The position numbers and the translations under genes are program-made. From positions 48,584,645 through 48,648,644 of the forward strand of contig NC_090281.1 of assembly GCF_037392515.1 (NCBI RefSeq): a DNA stretch of 64,000 nt. Direction: 5' to 3'. The notes beneath the pieces are model-generated. The model worked only from the letters and a program-made list of their open reading frames with translations. It was not told the DNA's origin and searched no databases. The stretch's first letter is position 1. Every line of letters begins with the position of its first letter. Positions 58,637-64,000 of this stretch are shown here, piece by piece. Origin of the DNA: Haliotis asinina. Lineage: Eukaryota > Mollusca > Gastropoda > Lepetellida > Haliotidae.

Positions 58637-58642
58637 TATAAA
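58637..58642 (+). promoter_or_regulatory. Candidate TATA box, NRF-6-like copy 3
   Basis: TATAAA (within TATATAAA) lies 325 bp before the ATG at 58962. Confidence 0.5.
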
Positions 58643-58961
58643 CATGCCTTCCTATGTTGACCTAGCGGCATTCAGATGACAGTCAGACGAAGAAGGGATG
58701 TGTCACTGCTCTTGCACAACTGGTTATCAATTTTATTGTGGACAGCTTATCACTACGTTTGTCCTACATGGAGAGATAAATAACATATAGCACGGGCACA
58801 GCACTGATTCGTACACATATATCATCATCGCTTAGGCATATTAACTCCCACCTCGAGTGAATGTTTCATTTGGCTGTGTCTACGCAGATATTGTTTGCTG
58901 ACTGTGAACTTGTGGCAAAAGGGACACACTCCATAAACAGGTTGTTGTTGTTTCAGCCACT

Positions 58962-61900
58962 ATGTTGAAACTGCTGCTGTTAGTGACCTTTCTTTGCTGC
59001 GTAGGTACGTTATTGGGTCAAGAGGATGCGTATCTTGACATAGAACAGAACCACAGACGGTTAAAGGAGAATTTTGAGTCTCGACGTGTTGTAAACATAG
59101 TCATAGATACTGTATCAAAGAAATTGTTTAGTATCGGAGAAAGTGTAGACAGGAAAAGCGAGGCGATTCAGAGAGGAGAGATCGATGGCGAGGCTGAAAG
59201 TGATGCAGTTTTCGACAATCCCCAGGGGGATGGAAATCTCCGCCAGATGCTAGGGAGTCTTCAGGACACACGAGATGTATGTATCAACCATACCCAGCAA
59301 GTGATCACTGCCGTTATGGAAAACAAAGACTGGGCTCTACAGAGTAAGTATATTTCATCCAGATGTGACAACTGTAGCTACAAGCAAACTCTTGCATTCA
59401 ATATTGAATATGTGCATTTCATTGAGGAACACCTGCCTAAGAAATCGTTGTAAGAGTCCTGCCCAAAGGTGTTGAGCCCAAAGCATCACTTGGGGAAACT
59501 GGTACGTCACAGTGTACACAGTGGGGATCCACTCACATAGTCGCGGGTACCTCACGAACTAAGTCGGAGATGGTCCCAAGCGGGTTTCGTTGACGGGAAC
59601 ACAGGGCATGACCTGAACTAAGAGGTCATGATGACCTACCGCAATATCATCACTTCACGTACAGTTCGCAACACATTCTACCCATCTGACCTGTTTTCCT
59701 ATTGGTTAGGAATGTCTCTTTATTACTCACTCACTATCACTGTTTACTACTTTTACAATGTTATTGTCCGAACTACTTGCACTCGGTGACCTGGCCAAAG
59801 TAACGTGATCAAAACAACATATCGGCTGTCATTCACAATTAACACATTTTTTGCATGGCTACATCTGCGTACATAATTTTATATAATGAAGTAAGGTCTG
59901 TGAGTTACAAAAGAAACGTTTTCGAGTGACAATATGAAAAACAAAACAAGATATCGAGCAGACAATGCAGTATCGATCAACCAAACTGGCTCACGAAATT
60001 ACAGTAAATGATTACGTGAAAGTTGATGGTCAGTTTACAGGAAGTGTCCAGTCCATTATTCAGTTTCTAGGTACCTTCAATATGTACAACATCAAACTTG
60101 ACGATGGCAAAATAGAACATGCTGCAAGATACCGAATACAGGTAATTCCTGAAACTGCACACAATGACTTGCTTGACTTCGATGTCGACGAACTTTTCAA
60201 TGATGATTTTTTTTTCATTTTGTCCCCACAACGAAAGAATACCCTACGCCTCTCTACAGTGATTACATTGAAGTAGCTGACTTTTTACCCCCAAAAATCA
60301 AAATGAGAATACTTCGAGGAAAACGCTCTATGAACTGAAAATTGTTTAGATTCACGGTCGAACAAGGCGATTTTCGCCAAGTTCATGAAATATCCCCAGA
60401 TGAACTGCGTAGACTAGTGTGTACATTTATCACGTGAAAAGGAGGCTGGCTTTGGTTATGAACCATCAAGCCTGAGGAGCATAATCAGCAGCGTTCATCG
60501 ACACCTTAAGGCTAAATTCTAGGGTAAAAGTATATTTTCTGATCCTAAGTTTCCCACAGTAAGGGATGTACTTCAAACAAAACAAAAACAATAAGGGTTG
60601 AGTAACGTACCTAAACGTGCACAATCCATTAATCAGAATTATACTGACACATTATGGAAATCCATTGAAATCGGCCCACATATCCAGAATCCATACTGAA
60701 CACTCTTTGGTAGCTGAACACAACACGTTTTCGTTTGCGAAGCGTAATTCCTCTACATGTTTCAAATGTGGCGCACAGTGCAAATTTAAACACCGTTGCC
60801 AAATGCAGTCTCTTGATCCGATCTTTGCAGGGCCGATAAAGAATTCAGAAATTCACGTGAATTTTCGTTCAGCTTAAATCCTGTATCTGTGTGTTTGAAT
60901 ACTTTGAACTCTCTCGTGCGATGTAACTATGCTTTTATGAGGCGATCAGTTGTACATCCATGTGACTTTGAAAGTTTGAAACACATCGCATTCAAAAATA
61001 ATCCGGTATAGAGTAAAAGTTTGGTATTTACATATTTACACCCTCCTTTTACTTTGAATCTAATTTTTCAGTTGTTTTATTTTTCACGCATTTATTTACT
61101 TTGACGGAAGTGAAATGACAGCGGCAGTCATAATCTATCAAGGCGCGTGACGCAGTTGTGCGAGCGTGATACTCTTAGTTCAGAAGTACTTTGCTCCATG
61201 TTGTTTTTTTCTGATATCGGGTGAGTAATAAATAAAATACTAAACTCGTGAATGGTATCGCTCGTTAGATACCAAACCATTCACGAGTTTCATAAGTATG
61301 GTATAACGTGGCAAATCGTTTAGTATTATCTATATTTGCAGTCAAACACAGCATCGATGAGAATTCAAGCGGTAAGTCTGAGACAGACATGCCCCTGACG
61401 ATCCCTGATCTTCATCAACCTGTGCGAGACGGGTCAGTCATTCTGACTTGGTTGACGTCGTCATATCCCACGCTGTTCATCACTGAATTCTCTGGTTCAG
61501 ATCCAGTCAAATACAGATAGAATCCATATAGCTGGAATAATGCTGAGTGTTGTGTTACTCAACAAGCAAACTGAGACAACAGGTGGGAGACTGAAGTTAT
61601 GAACACTGGTTGAGACAGCTGTATACTTTAATACTGGCTGGTATATATCTACTTCCAGCTAATGTTTTTTAGGATTCGTATAAGCCATGCCCACGATGAT
61701 AGACTCAAACTTGTCATAAAATCAATACTGATATTTGACCACTGGCATATTTACAGTGCTGGATGCGTTCGGTAAGCCTGGCAGTGGCATTCTCAAGGGA
61801 GAACTCAAGTGGCTGGGATCATTTGATGAATGTATTGGAGTCATCACCAATAGGACTGAGGTGGACTTCGGTGCCACGTATTGCAGAGCTCTCTTGCAGC

Positions 61901-63695
61901 CCCCCAATCAGGTAGACGACCAAACTGTTCAATATTTGATACACAACCGAAGGAAACCAGGTTTTGTCGTCAAATATTACACCATTTCGTGTAAAACAAG
62001 TTCAGTAAAACATTAATTCCAAATAATGACTTTGAGGTTAGTGGTCCCAAAACACAGGCGAAAAGGTTTCGTCGAAATGAAAATTACCTTTAGTTTCAGT
62101 TGATAAAAGCGTCGCTTGTTTTGGAGCAAATATTGAACAGAAATCATGGTGGAAAATGAGTTATGCCACAAATTCCCTCTCATATGACAGGCAATGTGAT
62201 ACCACTTTAAACTTTATGCTCTTGACGAGCTAAGCATTTCACCACTTACTGAGCATCCATTTGATATTCAAAGCAGCTGGGGACGGACTGTCAGAGACTT
62301 AATCTGTTTACCACTCTTCAGGCCCTTGAACTCTGACAAAACATATGTTCTGTTTTAAAATGAAATATCTACACTGTTGCACTGAAGAATACGTGTACAC
62401 GCCTGACATCGTCTTCACTATCAAGAACTCATTGTTCAAACTGATAGAGCCTGACAAGAAATGATTGTAGAGAGTTCTATAGCTCCAACTCCTCACGATC
62501 GAAGACTGTGTCAGCGTCATGTTATATGTTCCACCTGCTTGCTCTGTCCAGAAGGTGAAAAACGAGTTCTAGTTTAGCAGTTCAGAGAGCAGTTGATTAT
62601 GATTGACGAATCCAATGCATGTGCGAATAGTAGTCTGGATATAGCCCTATCTGAGCACAAGTACAGCTGAACCTCATCTTCACAATACAGTTTTACCTCC
62701 GCAGAGTGCTTATTACATCCTAGTGTCTCAGTGCCGACGCCGACCATTCTTGGTCAATCGCTTGATCAGATTCCAGCCAAGGAAGAAGCATCACTCTCAG
62801 CTGAGGTGAAGACGCAGAGTTGGACGTTTGTAGTGGCGCCTGGATTATTATCTGGTTAGAGCATACCCACGGGAAGATGATCAAAGATGAGGCCATATAA
62901 GAGACAATCGCCGTTTCTCTTTAGAAGAAATTAGGGAACTTTCGGAAGCTCATCCCTGCCTCTGAACAAATGTGCACAGCACTGTCATGCTACTAAATAC
63001 TGAGCCTCTCTAGTACATGCTACCAGAAGAGACAGAATCTAATTCCATAACACATCAGTCATTACGACTCGGTACATGTGCCTGTGTACATTCAGTTACT
63101 GACTGATGACTGGATCGTCCAAGTGAGTACTACACTGGAGCTGAATAAGAGTCTTTTCCTCTGCGGAGCTCTTGTAAGGCAATTCAGCTGATCCACTTGT
63201 TCTACACCGGTTTCAAGAAGAATTGCCCTAGTCGGACCTGAATCCCATCTCCCATGCCTGATCCAGAGGTGTCGAGGGTACACGGTCAGGGTAGTTGTCT
63301 GGGAAAGACCTCGTAACTTGATCACTCAGAAAATTATGAAGATGCTTGTACAGAAAACAAAGAAATATGTCACTACTGTCCTTGGAAGACTATAATGAAG
63401 TGTCTGAAATTATGTTTGATTATAGAGCACTCACCTTAAGAAAAAATGCTGGCTACAAACAACAATAGCGTTTTCCCAAACGGTCTCATCTTTAATATCT
63501 GATATGATCAATCCTCTTTTATTGTAAGAATTTTACATGAATACCCCAGTTATTAATCTACAGCTCACAGTAACTTCCCGATTTCTGTTTTACTGCAGAC
63601 TAGCCTAGTAGACCCCACCCAACTCGCCATCACTCTCGGACTATGCATGCCAGACACCTGCACAGGCCAAGACGTCTCCGCCATTGCCACAGACC
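58962..63695 (+). CDS. nrf-6: NRF-6-like membrane O-acyltransferase, tandem copy 3 (5' part only, exons 1-3)
   Basis: Exons 58962-59343, 61757-61911 and 63599-63695 have the same lengths and phases as copies 1 and 2; the gene runs off the right edge. Visible are the signal peptide and most of the cysteine-bearing NRF domain. Differences from copy 2 by eye: N to K (RRLKENF), D for N before WALQ, T to R in exon 2 (YCRALLQ), and L as in copy 1. Intron 1 is 2.4 kb because of a 1.6-kb insertion, versus about 0.86 kb in the other copies. Whether the rest is intact cannot be seen. Confidence 0.88.
59731..61325 (+). mobile_element. Insertion with decayed Crypton-like recombinase, intron 1 of copy 3
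   Basis: Alignment by eye with copies 1 and 2 breaks after about 59730 and resumes at about 61325, before CAGTCAAACACAGCATCG; ends are approximate. Around 60360-60600 there are pieces of the tyrosine-recombinase-associated region found in Cryptons and in their ZMYM/QRICH1-type host relatives: VHEISPDELRRLV, GYEPSSLRSIISSVHRHLK, DPKFPTVRDVLQTKQK. Several stops and frame changes interrupt it. No R...HxxR...Y catalytic domain is visible. A 15-bp hairpin (61242-61290) lies close to the right end. Confidence 0.65.
59965..60276 (+). CDS. Uncharacterised 103-aa frame inside the copy 3 insertion
   Basis: ATG-started frame with varied composition. The part VDGQFTGSVQSIIQFLG...YNIKLDDGKIEHAARYRIQVI looks like a small beta-barrel (Tudor/SH3-like: a VKVDG strand, a YNIKLDDG strand, a basic end); this is inference. 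It lies just upstream of, and in the same direction as, the Crypton-like remnant and may be the N-terminal part of that element's protein or an accessory frame. The C-terminal third, after a run of Phe, may already be out of frame. Confidence 0.35.
   Translation: MQYRSTKLAHEITVNDYVKVDGQFTGSVQSIIQFLGTFNMYNIKLDDGKIEHAARYRIQVIPETAHNDLLDFDVDELFNDDFFFILSPQRKNTLRLSTVITLK
61400..61565 (+). mobile_element. SINE remnant, intron 1 of copy 3
   Basis: Counterpart of 19900-20095, immediately right of the Crypton-like insertion, with a deletion in its head. Confidence 0.65.
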
Positions 63696-64000
63696 GTAAA
63701 ATATCACCTTTTCCTTCCAAACATTCCAAGGCACAATAAACCATGCCACAAAACTGCCTTAGCGAAGCATCAGCCGTTGCTCTTTCTATAAGTTCGTGTC
63801 CTTCATTCTTCCATGCATGAATCATCAACCAAGTCCACCTCCACGGCATTGGTCAGTTCAGTAGCCATTATGGACATGTGGACAATACATATTACAGCTT
63901 GTTTCTCTACTTCGCATTCACAGAACAATTCGCCATACTACAGTTCAAGCAAACCTTTGATGCATATTTTGTCGTGTACATCTATGCCCCAATCTAAAAA

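Overview
The window is nuclear DNA from an animal, most likely a gastropod mollusc; an abalone is plausible but not proven. Genes are split by GT-AG introns, the DNA is AT-rich, and it is littered with short tRNA-like SINEs ending in (ACTC)n, a repeat type I associate with gastropods. I saw no bacterial operon, CRISPR array, rRNA or functional tRNA gene, and no LTR or virus-like element.

Left part (1-18 kb). An intronless reading frame for a PIN/FEN-like nuclease-type protein with a cysteine-rich tail is open at the left edge (2-1405). A decayed Tc1-type transposon split by a SINE follows, with a microsatellite and two small inverted-repeat elements. A seven-exon gene (5853-15856, 520 codons) comes next. 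Its C-terminus resembles, from memory, the meiotic recombination factor BRME1. Its fourth intron holds an apparently intact Tc1/mariner element on the opposite strand (11826-13122).

Right part (18.3-64 kb). This is a head-to-tail tandem array of three copies of one gene, in units of about 19.5-20.4 kb. The gene encodes a nose-resistant-to-fluoxetine-6-like (NRF-6-like) membrane O-acyltransferase. I could assemble 15 exons for copy 1 (19043-36009) and copy 2 (39468-55204). Every splice phase fits, giving 771 residues in each, with about 17 amino-acid differences by eye. Copy 3 (from 58962) shows exons 1-3 and runs off the window. Each copy has a TATA-like box 324-325 bp before its ATG. Copies 2 and 3 look like the younger pair.

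The duplicated introns record insertions and expansions clearly, because the sister copy often preserves the empty site. Copy 1 carries an 8-bp-flanked hairpin element and a 0.7-kb foldback element that copy 2 lacks. Copy 3 carries a 1.6-kb insert with a decayed Crypton-like recombinase. A 52-bp minisatellite, whose every unit imitates the 3' splice site it precedes, has about 5 units in copy 1 and about 34 in copy 2. The genes share no evident pathway; the acyltransferase array and the meiosis-gene candidate are simply neighbours.
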